Of a stretch of DNA of 64,000 nucleotides, positions 49,124 through 62,326 are shown in pieces; positions within the stretch are counted from its first letter, which is position 1, and each line of letters starts with the position of its first letter. The translations under genes and the position numbers were made by a program. Location of the stretch: positions 94,666,051 to 94,730,050 of the forward strand of contig OX123182.2 of assembly GCA_944739405.2 (NCBI GenBank), given 5' to 3'. The notes below the pieces were generated by a model, which worked only from the letters and a program-made list of their open reading frames with translations, searched no databases and had not been told where the DNA came from. The stretch is from Euclidia mi (taxonomy: Eukaryota; Arthropoda; Insecta; Lepidoptera; Erebidae).

Positions 49124-51011
49124 GGGGGCTTATTCACTATGACCACTGAAATACCATGTTCAAGACGGGTATCGTCGTAACATGCACTAGACGTAAACGT
49201 GATTCAGTGACGTGACGTACCAATACAATCAAAATATTGTATTCAGTATGCCATGCGATAGCTTGTCTATGCCTAGTTATCAATTTCACAACATTCGTTC
49301 ATAAATCTTAATACCGGTTTTGCCGGCTCAGTTTCGTTTTTTTTTTATTGGTATTTTATTTATTAGGTAAATAACTTAATTTGGAACATAATAATAGAAC
49401 ATAATTTTGTAACTGAAGCTTAATCTAATCTAATCTAACCTAATCTAATACAAAAAAACATAAAACAAATCTAAAAGTGAAAATATTTACAAGGCGTCGT
49501 AAAATGCCTCCGCATCAATGTCATCGGGTAACGTGCCCAGAAGGCTGGCAGCATTGCCACGCTGGATGGCAATGCTGATTCTTTGAGCAAAGAATAAACC
49601 AGCCTTCTGGTCACGTGAGACGTCGATTAATCGTTTAGAAATTTCCCGGAATAGAGAACGAGCGCTCGGACCCCATGAGCCTAGCGTTTCCACCCCAAAC
49701 GGCTCAAACACGTAATTACTCACTAAATTACAGTATTTGCGCCGTTTGAGAGTTTCCGCAGTTGCAGCAGCAGCGCCGGCATGGCCTCCCGTGCTTGGAA
49801 CATGTGATGGCGCGAGGGTGTCTACGCAGGTTGCGTCCCACACCAAAGGCCTACCCATTTTCCAAGGCAACAATGATATACCATCAGGTCTCTTACCGTC
49901 GTCACGTACCAAACCATTTGGTTCAAGTATAGCTGATACGCCAGACGTGACAAGAGCACGACGGATTATGTCATTTAGATGGGAATGACGAGGAATTCTA
50001 CCAGCGCTTCTGCTGCAAGATAGCCCATGGTGTCCGAGGCTATCGACGTCTTCTCCACAATGACATCGATGCGGAGAAACACACGGAGCACCTAAACGCA
50101 GACAGGTGGCAATACGGAATGTCTCATCGTCCAACATGGTTCCTGTGTTAGACGATGGTAGGGCCTGAAGTCATAGACCGGATTCCCACTCTCCCACAGC
50201 CAGCAAACGAGCACGCTCACTTGTAACATTAAGAGATGTATCCAAAATACTATTTCTTATTATGTTACAAAGCGGCGCGTCCCACTTTATAAATATTATT
50301 TTACTAACTTGTAATTTTCACTATAAGCTACAGTACAAATAAAAAGGTAAATAAAACTTAAATTATATTATTTTAGTTCAATTTCGCCAGAAACAATATC
50401 AAAATAAAAAATTGATCTTAAAAGTTTATTTCATCTTTTGTACCTACTTAAATCAATTTTTGAACGATAACATTATAGAATTGTAAATTATGTAATCTGT
50501 GGATAACAGATATGACAGTTGCAGTCGCGCTACAATATAAAAAAATATAAGTGCAGTTAGTGCGGTAAATAGCCCAATTCAAACAGAATCTTATTAATCA
50601 TAATGGATTTATAATTTATCCGAAGACGAGTGAGACGCTGGCGCCAGCGACTGGCGTAAATTTTCATTAAACATAATATTTAATTAAACAACTTTGACAC
50701 GGACACTGGTAAATAAAAAAGCTAATAAACTTAGTATTTAACCTCTAACGGACACTGAAAATAATATAAAACAAATAAACTTAGTACTTATTTAACCACT
50801 ACCGTTTTACAATAAACGCGTTACGTGACCTCTTAGCTCACGATATTATGACAACTAAAACCGCCTGCGAAACGTGCGCCACCGTGTAGACCGTGCTTGT
50901 CAAACTTGAAATTGGCATAGTGAATGCCGTAAACCAATACCGTGCCGACGTGGTTAACTAGCACGTTAAAACACGTTAAGATTTCAAAATTTTCATAGTG
51001 AATAAGCCCCC
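49124..51011. mobile_element. Terminal-inverted-repeat element (about 1.9 kb)
   Basis: Ends are GGGGGCTTATTCACTATGA at 49,124-49,142 and its exact reverse complement at 50,993-51,011. CACGT/ACGTG motifs are repeated near both ends (49,185-49,220; 50,935-50,980), as in subterminal transposase-binding regions. No target duplication is obvious (left flank GACATCA, right flank AGTCCTG). No transposase frame. It contains an apparently inserted LINE fragment. Confidence 0.7.
49337..50380 (-). pseudogene. LINE-like remnant with CCHC finger and restriction-like endonuclease
   Basis: The minus frame 49,487-50,137 (216 codons) reads CLRLGAPC, CHCGEDVDSLGHHGLSC (Cys-Cys-His-Cys pattern), then RPDGISLLPWKMGRPLVWD and ISIAIQRGNAASLLGT. 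The finger followed by PD-x15-D resembles the C terminus of R2-type elements that use a restriction-like endonuclease. Upstream the same frame continues to 50,317 (SERARLLAV) but is broken by TGA at 50,171-50,173. Downstream come (TTAGA)n at 49,421-49,450, AATAAA-type sequence and A10 (T10 at 49,337-49,346), so it looks retroposed. GCTCAGTTTCG at the left and GTTCAATTTCG near 50,380 may be a decayed target duplication. Confidence 0.65.
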
Positions 51012-51419
51012 AGTCCTGCCACGACCATGTAAAACCGTCGGTATTTATACCTTAAATTAATTAAATATCGCCAATAAGATCTGTTTACATAAAATTGTAT
51101 GATGTATACAAAAGTTTAAAATCGATTAATTAAAAAATGCCTAGAAAGAATTAGGAGGATGTTCTAATAATTTCTGAAAGTGAACATTTCTCAGGTGTCT
51201 TAGTGCTCTAGTTATCTTTCATATCTATCTCTGTTGATTAAGTTACTAAGAGTATTAATTTCTTAAAAAATGAAAAGGTTTTTGACAAAGTATTTTCTAA
51301 AAGGTTTTCTTTGAATGTATTTGTTAGAGAATGATCAGCTAAGAAATAATCTTATCAGCAGTGAGATTGATTTTAAATGGATACATTATGTTTGTTTTCA
51401 ATAAATAGCTCTAAAAACT

Positions 51420-51536
51420 ATTGTATGTTCCTTGGGGACCGTAGCCCTAAGAAGTGATTGCGCGAAATTCGCACGGGATCACGAAGAACGATTAAATTAA
51501 AAAAAATGTGGGAGCGCAACTATGTGCTTCCTCTAG
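51420..51536 (+). mobile_element. Helitron-like 3' end fragment
   Basis: GTATGTTCCTTGGGGACCGTAG through CACGGGATCACGAAGAACG to CTTCCTCTAG matches the 3' half of 44,776-44,982 and ends in CTAG before T. The 5' part is missing. Confidence 0.65.
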
Positions 51537-52064
51537 TTAAAGTATAATATCCTTTAACATTGATTTCGAAACCAGAATAATTTAGTATAAATATTTTTTT
51601 ATCACTCATACTTCAGCCACAGATATTCTTGAAATTAAACGTTGACCTTCCACTTGTTTAACCGTATTTACTGCTTGAAAACTCATATAGCGTACAGTCT
51701 AGCAACGTAAATCCTTTAAGCAAGCCAAGTGAGGATTTATTTCATTTATACTTTAGTGTATTAAAGCTACCGCGAAATGGAAAATTAACTTACCTAGCTG
51801 TGGAATATCTACGCCAAGTATTTCACAACCTGAGTTTGTGTTTAAATTGTGGGCCCATATTTGTGTAGGTAGTATTTGTTACCTACGAAAAATAATAAAC
51901 ATGTCTGTAGAATTGGAGGTGTAATATGTAATTAAAGCTAATAAGTACATTCGGTAAAGGTTATGACGGAACGCAACGATACCCCTAGAAGAGAGAATAA
52001 CTGACTGTTACGGAGAGTGTGTGTGTCGAGTTCAAACCCAGCCACGGCACGCATGCTGATTGAC

Positions 52065-52546
52065 GGTGCTTGTACACGGCGCATGTAGCTTGAGCATGTT
52101 GAGGCACTTGCGCGGGTTACATGCACCGTAAACATATCGTTTAAAACAATGTGCGGGTCCAGCGACTCGAGCATGTACCAAAGCGAGCCACCCGCGCAAG
52201 TAATTCGGGTGCTCTGCGACGCGCGCGGGTCACACGCGCATGTTATCTGTTAAAATTACATTTTTAACATATGATTTTAAAATAATTTTCGTTCGTCGAG
52301 ACATTTGACGCGATTCAAGTCAAAAAGTTACCGCGCGAATAGCATGCACATGTAGCTCTTGACCACGAACAAATAACTTGTACATAGGTACAGCTTGCGC
52401 AAGTAGCCCGCGTCTTTACTTGCTCCAGTTATTTGCACCATGTACAAGTACAAGCGAGTAACTTGATCAAGTAGCTTGCGCATATTACCCACGCGTGTTA
52501 CCCGTACCTTTACTTGCTCCAGCTACATGCACCGTGTAGAAGCACC
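52065..52546. mobile_element. CpG-rich TIR element (MITE-like)
   Basis: Starts GGTGCTTGTACACGGCGCATG and ends in the near reverse complement (CATGCACCGTGTAGAAGCACC), about 30 bp of inverted ends. The interior is packed with short motifs in both orientations (ACTTGCGC, CAAGTAGC, TTACTTGCTCCAG, CGCGGGTT). No target duplication or frame found. Confidence 0.65.
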
Positions 52547-52665
52547 AAAGTCAAAAGTCAAAATCTTTTATTCAAAATTGGCTGGTAAACAGCTCTTTCT
52601 GAACGTTAAATTTTACAATAGACAGTCCCCCAAAAAGCCCAACCCTTCACGTTCGAAGATATAAG
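52547..52665. repeat. Interspersed repeat fragment
   Basis: AAGTCAAAAGTCAAAATC followed by TTTTATTCAAAATTGGCTGG and ACAATAGACAGTCCC is a common lepidopteran repeat sequence. It borders unit C. Confidence 0.5.
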
Positions 52666-52672
52666 CAAATTA

Positions 52673-55600
52673 AGTCGTTAAATAGATTGCATGCCTTGTA
52701 GCAGGACAGTTAAAGATATAGACATATAGCATCGGCGAATATCTCCAAATCGGCCACTACATAGAAATAGCAGATTTGCATCATCATTGACCATGTTACC
52801 GATCCTGCACGTTTTGGAAGCTTTTTGCATTTCTTTGGTTTATGTGATCAAAAGTGCGATTATCATGAATCGCTAGCTAATCCGCTTGAAATACGCGACG
52901 TGTGCTTTTATCAGTAAGCGGGCAACCCTTCGCAGTCAGTATGGAACTAAGCTGCCATAGGCCATAGCTGATGTTAAAAGTGTGTAAGTATTAGTGGAAA
53001 GTGTTTCATGCATGAATGCAAATGCGTCTTCATAGTAAGGCAAACTTTGTTATAAAATTGTTGTTGTTTAATTTCGCTTTGTCATTTGTGATAAATTAGT
53101 CCATTTAAGCTGGAATGCTTCGAATACATTAGCGTGTATTTTAATTCAAAAAGCCTGATGGTTTTACCTAATTTTTTTTCTCAGATTACTGTGTAAAGAT
53201 AAGACACAATAAGAACATAGTCCTTGATACTTTAATCCTCGTGAAGAGAGACTAACACTCGTGAAGGAGGTTAAAAATTACCAGTGATTTTTTATAATTA
53301 CGCTATAATAAATTTATTTTATTTATTTTATTTATTTATAGTCTCACGCCTGTATCCCCGAAGGGGTAGGCAGAGGTGTAAAATTACACCCACATTTCGC
53401 CATGAATTTTTTAGGTCCCACGTAATAGGGGGCGACCTATTGCCGTACCGGGCACATTACCAAACTCCGTGCTGCTACTGAGAATTTCCTAACGGAAAAT
53501 CCCAATAACACTTTGCCCGACCCGGAAATCGAACCCGAGACCTCCCAATCCCACGCGCATATTTATGCCGCGAGACTAACGAGGCAGTCAAAAAAATAAA
53601 TATGGAACCTAATAAAAATAAATACGTATTTTTCCGGCATAGACAAAAGCAAATAAGTTCATTGTGATAATATGAACTGACGTTAAACGGTGTATAAGCT
53701 AGAATGCATTATGCACCGTTGATAGACCATTAAGTCCACGAAGCTCATACCATTTACTTAGCGAATAAGTGAATATTCACTTTGTAACTTCACTAGTTTA
53801 CTCTTCAATAAGTGTTAGTCAGCTTCCACTGCAGTTTTCGCTAAGATTTGATTATGCTGGGTAGTTTGTTCTGCTTACTATAATCACTTCACTTTTTACA
53901 GATGCTTCGGACAAATAATACCTTTACAGCGCCCTCTCAAAAGACGAAACATTAATAATAGGATATTTTAGAATTAAAATGAGAGTTGATGATAACTCAA
54001 AAGTCAAAAAAAAACTGGGCTAGGCTTCGTTTACTCCTCAAAATATTACATAATATAAAAATTGAAAACCACGTTATTTTTTGTATAAATTAAATTTTCA
54101 TTGTTTTGAACAACAGTTTTTACCCATTTTATTAAAATATTGAATAAAACAACGTGAGTCATTAGTGAATTGGTAGTTAGGAACATAAAATGTATAGCAC
54201 GTTCAATTACTTAATGGCTAGCGGAACACACTTTGTCTTTTACGATGTAGGCGAGGAGCCTGATGACTTTTTTTAAATGTAACTTTAGTTTTATAATTTG
54301 AACTTTATTCTTTGCAAAATGGAGTCATTTTTCATAGTAAAGAAAAGAATTCAGAGCAATTTATTTTTCACGCGGCGGTGAAAGTTAGCGAGCCGTCTCT
54401 ACTCCGCCATTTTGCTGTGTGATTGACCGAGTTGAGGTTAACAAAGGAGGTGTGTGAGATTTTTTCCTGATGACGTCTGGGGTCTACTCACTAATACCAC
54501 AGCGGTGTCCTCTACGTTCCATAATGCCAAGCCCTTTGGGGTCCCGCCAACCGCCTAGTGCTGGCGGGCCCCCTTGTAAATTGTTCTTGCAAACATCCAT
54601 CAAATCTTAAATCTTGCTTGCTTTTTTACTCAACATTCGTTTATCTACTAAAATGCAACTTTGCGAGGCACGCAAGGAGACGGCATCGCATTCTCGGCTT
54701 TGGTGCGGAATGGACTGTCCGGTCAGAGGTTAACCAGATGTGCAGGGGATAATATGAAGTATGTACATACCAAGAAGCTTCCTCTTTGTTCTTTCATTCT
54801 CATAGTCCTATGTGGAACGCAAACCCAACTTGAATAGGAAGATTTGAGGTACAAGAACAACGCCATGATGAGCCTTTCGAGATTCAGGTCGTAAGAACTC
54901 CCTCAGTCACTGAAGTTCAGTAGCTTTTATTGGATAAGTCCCTACATCAAATTCAAATAAACTTTTCCTCATCTGGGAATCAACAGGAGTTGTTGTGATA
55001 AGCAGTCGTTTGATCACTGGTTCTTTGGATCAGTTATTTTGTTTCAAATATTTTATAACGAAATTACTAATAAACCCAAGGGAGCGATGTCATGCCAATA
55101 TAATGTGTGAAATGATACAGGTACTTCACTCTAACGTCTTAAATAATGTTTGTATAATATTTCTTGTTATCATGATTAACTTAATTAGGAGCCAATTCAT
55201 ACGATCATAATGATTACCAAAACATATTTCCAAAATAAATTGCAGATTTACCAATATTTACGTAACGGGTATCAATTTCATAATTAATTCTCAATAAAAG
55301 TGTGGTATGAAAACAACAGATTGTCGCCAGCCAAACCTTTTTGTATTAATCTCAAGTTTGCCTCTCGGAAGTTATATAAACAAAAACTTTGGAGTAAACA
55401 CGATACTCAAGTCAGTAAGCCAGTGCCTACAAGGTTTCAGTACAGTTTAAGTTCATGGTAAGCTCCTGTTCTAGAATCCAGCCGCGCCTTACTACATGAA
55501 TTTGTTTGCGATGCCTGAGTAAAGTCTGCTCGACTATACATAGATTTTAACAACGTTTAGACACGAAATGAGCTTCTATGAATACAGCACTTTGTTGACT

Positions 55601-56857
55601 CGCACTAAACGACTGCCAAAATACATCGGTGGCCGTTTTATAGCATTTAGCTTTTACGTTCAAACCCTTTACAATAGATTTCGAAATGTGCGCGTTTTTT
55701 TAAATATTTATTCGCTGTTTGCTTGTGAATGGAGAAACAGCGTTGAGTTTTGTGTATATCATGCAGTTTGTTGCGGTCCTACAATGTACAATGTTGCTTT
55801 ATAGCTTGATAAAATGAGTGACTGTTGCAAGCTTGTATTCAAGCACTTGTAGAACTGTGATGAAAATGAAACACGCGTAGGACATCCAAATCCTCTTGTT
55901 TAGTGAAACACGTTGTCGCATAGGCAGTTTTCAGTTAATACTTTAAAATAGTTTCTGGTCTGTTAGGCAAGTTTTGTAGTTTGTTTTTATATCATATCTA
56001 GCTTTCATTTTAACATTTTGTCTGATGCAAGAACCGAATCTGGGTATTCATGATCATTTTACGATCGATAAAATATGCAGCATAATCAATGGGTAATATT
56101 ATATTGTTTAAAATAGTGTTATCATACATACGATTGGTAATATTTTCAAGTGTTTATCTCAAATGAAAAATGAATAAAGAAACTCGTTTTTCCTTTCTTG
56201 GAAAACTCTCACGAAAAGGAACATAAATGACCGCTAGTTGTACAAAATTATAGCATCGGTACAAATTTAAATGAATTTAATAATTACCGACGCCCTTTTA
56301 TACCTGGGGGTAGTAGAGACACTCATAATTCATCTACGCCAAGGAAGCTCGACTTAATCATATTTACAGCCTACGTAGGCTTTGTTGCGTTCATTATTTA
56401 ACCTTTTGTCTTTTGCTTAATAACTTTTAACCCCTTTATGATCTTTGCCTTATGGAAACATTTTTCTTCCTGGATTTTCGGAGTGAGAACATTGATTGAT
56501 GTTGTTTTTCATTTAGAACATGACTGTGAGTTACTTATTATGTGTGCCTCAATCCTAGTTAAGTCACGGTTTCGATTTAAAACTTTTGTAATTTGACTGC
56601 AGTCTAAAGGGATAGCGACATTCTTTGGTTAGACAAGTGTCAGTCTTTTATAGGATACTGACTCCGCGTGACGGCTGTCAAAGATTTCCATTGCTATTGG
56701 CATCAATACTTGCTCATGCATGGCTTGGTAGAAGCGAAAATGTAAAATACTGGCTTGTGATGCGTCTCATGGATTCCAATCCGATACTCTTTGCATGGTA
56801 GGTTATCAGTCTTTCTATGTTGCCGTCGCTAGTGCCACTACTGGTTGCTATGTAGTT
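52673..56857. repeat. Non-coding module of unit C
   Basis: Counterpart of 7,692-12,006. It begins GTCGTTAAATAGATT and includes the SINE at 53,341-53,589. No supported gene. The small minus-strand frame seen in A and B has lost its start and gained a stop here. Confidence 0.7.
53341..53589 (-). mobile_element. tRNA-derived SINE in unit C
   Basis: Orthologous position to 8,435-8,685, so it was inherited with the unit. 3' end CCTCTGCCTACCCCTTCGGGG. B box GGGTTCGATTTCC. Confidence 0.85.
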
Positions 56858-57099
56858 GGATAGGCCTTTACGGGACAATAAATAAAGCAGTGGACTGTAT
56901 ATAAATATAAAGTTTAATTAACTTGAACACTCGTACAAATTGTGAATAATAAAAGTGCCCGCGGTCAGTGCGTCGCGTATGGGGTTCCGAGCCGAGTGTC
57001 GGTAGCGGAGTGAGGTGCGCAGGCGCCGCGCACCGTCGCCGTCTCGAGGTCCGCCCCGCGCCGCACCCGCAGTCGTCCCGGTGACGTCAGGCGCCGACA
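56858..57099 (-). repeat. 3' LTR-like end of BEL copy C
   Basis: TGTCGGCGCC start at 57,099 on the minus strand, intact TGACGTCA, and homology to the inverted LTR ends at 56,858. It forms the left inverted arm with 62,876-63,383. Confidence 0.7.
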
Positions 57100-57121
57100 T
57101 ATTCCCCGGGTTGAAGGATCT

Positions 57122-60100
57122 TCAAAATTCTTGGTCGGGCAAGGGGCAGATGGTGTTGAAGGCACGGCGAATGGTGCCTTTCTTCGTCTTCAGTTCTGCT
57201 ACCCTCGTCACGCCGTCCACGCCAGGATACGTCCTCAGGACCCGGCCCAACGACCATAGAAGAGGCGGCATTGTTCTGTCCTTGATTAGGACTAAGGAAC
57301 CCGGCTTCAGTTCACCTCTGGAAACAAACCACTTGGACTTTGCCTGAAGCAGAGAAGTATATTCGTTATGAAATCTGCTCCAGAAGTGCTGCCTGATGTA
57401 TTGTATTCTTCTCCAGCGATCCAGCCGCGTGATGTTAGCTTCGGTCACCTGAGAATACGGTACAGTTAAAAGTGGTCGTACAATTAGGAAGTGAGAAGGA
57501 GTGAGCGCCGTAAAATAGTTAGGGTCGGATGAAAGGGGAGTAAGAGGACGCGAGTTTAAAACTGCTTCGATCTGTGTGAGGCAGGTAGCCATCTCTTCAA
57601 AGTTGAAATGGGGCAGGCTAAGTAGCCGTTTTAAATGATGCTTACAAGATTTTACCGCAGCTTCAGCTAAAGAATTGAAATGCGGACTATAAGCAGGAGT
57701 AAAATTAAATTCAATGCCCTCCTGAGCTATCTCAGTTGCAACATTCGATGATTGCAAGAACTTAAACATCTCGTTCGATGCACCGACGAAATTCGTGCCA
57801 TTATCAGACGTAATACTTTGAGGTTTGCCTCGACGCGCCACGAAACGATGTAAAGCAGCCATGTAAGCTTCAGTGGTGAGGTCAGAGACAAGCTCCAGAT
57901 GTACGGTTTTCACTGCCGCGCAAACAAAGATGCACATATAGGATTTTGTAAGTTTGCAACCACGATCTTTGCGATCAGCTACCAACACTGGCCCGGCATA
58001 GTCAACATAGCAGTTCAAAAAAGGAAATTAGAAATGAGTCCTCGACTGAGGCAATTGATCCATTATCGGCTGTACGTTCTGTGCCTTATGTCTGAAATAT
58101 TTAAGACATTTATTCACGACAAATCTAGACAGGTTTCTACCACCTAGAGGCCAATAAGTTTGTCTAATGTGCGACAAAAGTAGCTGAGGGCCGGCATGTA
58201 GTAATTTTAAATGTTGCATTTGAAATAGAAGCCTGGTAAATATATGCTTGCTACATAATAAAATAGGATGTTTCACATTAAAATCGTAAGGTGAATTATC
58301 AAGCCTGCCCCCTACGCGGATGAGGTGATCGGTATCATCAATAAATAGAGTTAAAGGAAGCATTCTACTATTGAGTGGCAATTTTTGTTTAGATATAAGT
58401 TTTTTATATTCTTCAGGAAACATCTCGAGTTGCGAAAAATGTATAATTAAATCTAGTGATTTCTAATTTTTTCGTGATTTCTAATTTGTAATTCTTTTGT
58501 TGAAAGATTGCCACACAACTTGTCTTTACCTTTTGAATTGTAGATGAATCTTTGTACATAAGCAACTATTCTTACTATTTTTGTTAAACTAGAATAATTT
58601 AATAATAAGTTAGGTATGAGAGATGAATGAATGGCTTGGTCTGAATGGTTAATAGTGTATGAATGATTCTCACTACTATCACTAATGAAATGAGATACTA
58701 CGTCCGGCAAATCATGTTTCTTTTTTTGATTTTTAAGTAAGAAGGACGATCCAGACCACCACAGAGGCGTGTCACCGATAATATCGGCACTGCCACCTCG
58801 GGAAAAAAGATCTGCCGGGTTGTCCTTCGACGGTACGTAGCTCCAAGTGTGCCCATAAGTACTTTCTTGTATTTCATTGACTCTATTTTTGACAAAAGGT
58901 TTCAGTTGGTTAGAAGATGTAGAGAGCCAACCTAACTATGGTGGAATCACACCAGAATCTACATTTACTTATAGGTATGGTAAGCGAGTTCTGAACCTTC
59001 GTACACAGTCTTGCACCCAACAACGCACCACAGAGCTCGAGTCTTGGCATTGTTGTTGGTTTGATCGGTGCTACACGATTTTTTGATACTAGGAGCTGTA
59101 CTTTAACGGACCCGATGCTATCACTTGAACGGATATAAACGCAAGCACCATATGCCTTCTCAGACGCATCTGTAAAGACATGAATTTCATGCATAATAGA
59201 GGCTTCACACAAAACCCATCGAGGAATTTTTAAGTTATTTAAATGAGTTATATTGCTTTCAAAGGTAGACCAAAGGCCTTTTAATTCTATTGATATGTCA
59301 TCATCCCAGTCATACTTGTCTAACCACAGACGTTGCATTACAATTTTTGCTTGGATTGTCCAAGCACGGACCTACGAGGCCCAAAGGGTCAAATATCTGA
59401 CTGATGGCCAAGAGCACATGACGTTTAGTGACTTTAGCTGTAGGCGAAATATCAATAGTATATGTGAGCAAATCAGTGGCACAAACCCAGTTGAGACCTA
59501 GGGTTTTCGATAACGTTGAATTGAAACCTTGTTCAGAGAATTGTAATTGGTTGTTTAATTCATTGCTATTTGAAATTTGTCTCAGTATTTCGGGATTATT
59601 AGATCGCCATTTGCGAAGGTTAAATCTAGCTGCGCCTAGAACTGAGTGAACCTGTTTCGAAATTTCGTCAGCTTCTCCTATACTTCCCCCTCCACTCAAA
59701 TAGTCATCAACGTAAAAGTCTCTCCGTATGGCGGATTGAACACGACTATCTTCTAAGCCATCAGCCAGAGTAACTAGACACTTAGTCGCTAAATAAGGTG
59801 CAGAAGCAGTACCGTATGTAACCGCATTTAAGGTATATGTCCTCAGTGGTTCGGATGGGTCAAAGCGAAAGATAATTTTTTGAAGAGAACGTTGCGAAGG
59901 ATTTAAATTTAAGGCCCTGTACAGTTTTTTTACGTCACCAGAGACCACGTACTTATGTTGACGAAAACGCATTAAAATACTAAATAAGTCGTCTTGTACT
60001 ACGGGACCGACCATCTGGATGTCGTTAAGCGACACGCCCGAACTACGAACTAGTAGCGGCAGATGCGTCGAATACTACGCGTAGTTGTGTAGTGGTACTA

Positions 60101-60528
60101 GAGCTACGCAGACTCCATGATGTGGAATATAATGATTGACCACGTATTCGGATGAAGAAGTACAGTCTGAAAGAGAATCTAACTTCATGTGACCTAGTCG
60201 TTCATACTCTCGCATAAACTCTAAATATTTATTTTTAAACATACTATCGCGCTTAAATCTGCGTTCTAAGGATAGAAAACGTTTTTTAGCATTTTCGTAT
60301 GATTTTCCTAACGTAGTAGGACTTTCTTTTAATGGCATCATGACACTAAATTTACCATCAGCTTCGCGAACGGTATTTTGAAAAAAATGCTGTTCACACA
60401 TTTTTTCCTCTAAGGAAAGTGAATGTTTTGATGCAACATTGTCAAGCTCCCAAAATTGAGTAAGGTCAGGAGTGACATTAGAATGATGGCAATAATTTAA
60501 ATTTGTAGGATTAGACTGATGTGAAATA
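57122..60528 (-). pseudogene. BEL/Pao pol, copy C, frameshifted
   Basis: The integrase frame 57,122-58,018 (298 codons) is intact and has the D, D and E residues at 58,001-58,003, 57,803-57,805 and 57,662-57,664, plus the DUF5641-like tail. The zinc-binding segment is 58,028-58,423. RT is 59,310-60,035 with motif A (SGDVKKLY) and YVDDY at 59,700-59,714, both intact here. RNase H is at 58,910-59,338. Breaks lie near 58,020, 58,470, 58,722, 58,935, 59,353 and 60,113. Still defective overall. Confidence 0.88.
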
Positions 60529-62326
60529 CTACCTACCTGATACTAGCCAACCGATTTTTGTTTCGCACAGTTTATGTAAATTCTTTCCTAAATTTATTGT
60601 ATTGTTGCCTATGACATTCCAAAAACCTTCAGCCCCTACCAGGATATCTACAGCCGACGGAACGTTAAAGTTCGGGTCTGCTAGACTAAGGCCTGAAGGT
60701 ATAGGGACGTGGTTGATGGGCACAAATGAAGACGGTAGAACCTTTGTGATTTCCGGCAAAATATAACACTCGATATCAACAGTAAAGGCACAGCATAAAG
60801 ACTCTATTGTTAGGTGACAAGACTGTGTACTGTAGATATGTGATTATTAATACCCGTTACCTTGGTGCTCGTACCGCCAGGTACCACACCTAGATTCTTT
60901 GTAAGACTCTGCGTTATAAAGTTTGCCGTACTACCGTTGTCCAGCAATAGGCGCGCAGTGTACTTCTTACCCGTCGCGCTGATCACGTTCACCATGGCTG
61001 TGGACAGTAAAACATGCGCAGAAGTAGCAAGCTGCAGCGAATTGGCTGATAGCACAACATTTGACGTAGTAGGCGTAGCAGAAAGCACAGCGGAAGGCAA
61101 AGTGTTTGGAATTGATTGCTGCTTATCTAAATGTAAAAGCGTATTGTGCTTTATTTTACAATATTTGCAATGAGAACGCTTGCATTGTTTAGCATTATGT
61201 CCAAAGCGTAAACAGTTAAGAGAAACGTTGTAATCATTCGCCTTTTGTATGCGATTTTCTACAGTTAAATTTCTAAAAGATTGACATTTAAATAATGTAT
61301 GAGCTTGGGAGCAAAGCAGACATTTAAAATGTGTGCTTGATTTTATCTTAGTATTAATGTTTTGTTTACTAATATTATTATTTAATGCGACAATGGTATG
61401 AGCAGAATCATTGTTCGATTCTATGGATTTCAACCAATCTGCTTTCCTGTTCAGAAAAGAACAAAATTGAGATAAAGTGGGTTCATCTTTTAAACTATTA
61501 TTTCTATATTCTTCCCAATCACGGCTAGTTGTGTGGTCTAATTTCTTTGTCATAATATATATAATTATACTATCCCAATATTGAGTGGGCTGGTTTAATG
61601 TAGTGAGTGCCCTTATATTTTTATTTAAAATATCTACGGGATGTCTTATAGAAGTACTAGACTCCGTAGATATTGGCTCGACTTCAAATATAGCTTGTAA
61701 ATGATTATTTACTATAATTTTGTTGTTGTTGAAACGCTCACACAACAAATCTCATGCGATTTTGTAGTGATCAGCCTTAAAATCAATATTTTTAATTATC
61801 AAGGCTGCATTGCCCTGCAATGATGCTCGCAAGTAATGAAACTTGTTAATGTCACTGATACTAGAATTATCGTGAATCAATGACGTAAATGTGTCCCTAA
61901 ACTCGAGCCAGCACTGGTAGTTGCCGTCAAAGTGAGGCAAATCAATTTTCGGCAAACGAACAAAGCTATTTGAATGTTGTGCACCTGAGTCAGCATCTTT
62001 GAAGCCCGCCTCGGACCCAGCACCATTGCGCGAAGTGCCGAGTAGACTGCGTGCAAGGGCCACCAGCTTCAGTACTGGCGGTCGAATTCCTTGCGTTCAA
62101 GTAAGGCCGCGTCGGTGTCATCAACGAGCACTTCAATTTGCGTCTGTAAATCGTCGAATTCGTTGTATAAGTTTTCGAAATTATTAAAACGTTCTTCCAG
62201 ATCTAAACGCTGCATCTCAGATATGCTGTTACTACTACTAACTAAAGTTAAATAATTATTAAATATTGTAAGCTTTGACTTTAATGAGCTACGTTTTCTA
62301 GATAAAACTTTAATATTTTCTGCCAT
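60529..62326 (-). pseudogene. BEL/Pao Gag-protease, copy C
   Basis: ATG at 62,324-62,326 (MAENIKVL). The N-terminal 85 codons are open to a frame change near 62,069. The DUF1759-like part is at 61,752-62,063, then 60,810-61,748 with zinc knuckles and protease. The protease keeps Asp (GTC/GAC at 60,939-60,941, LLDNGS), but the first knuckle Cys is Ser, as in A. A missing G near 60,832 shifts the frame. The product ends at the shared TAG at 60,529. Confidence 0.87.
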
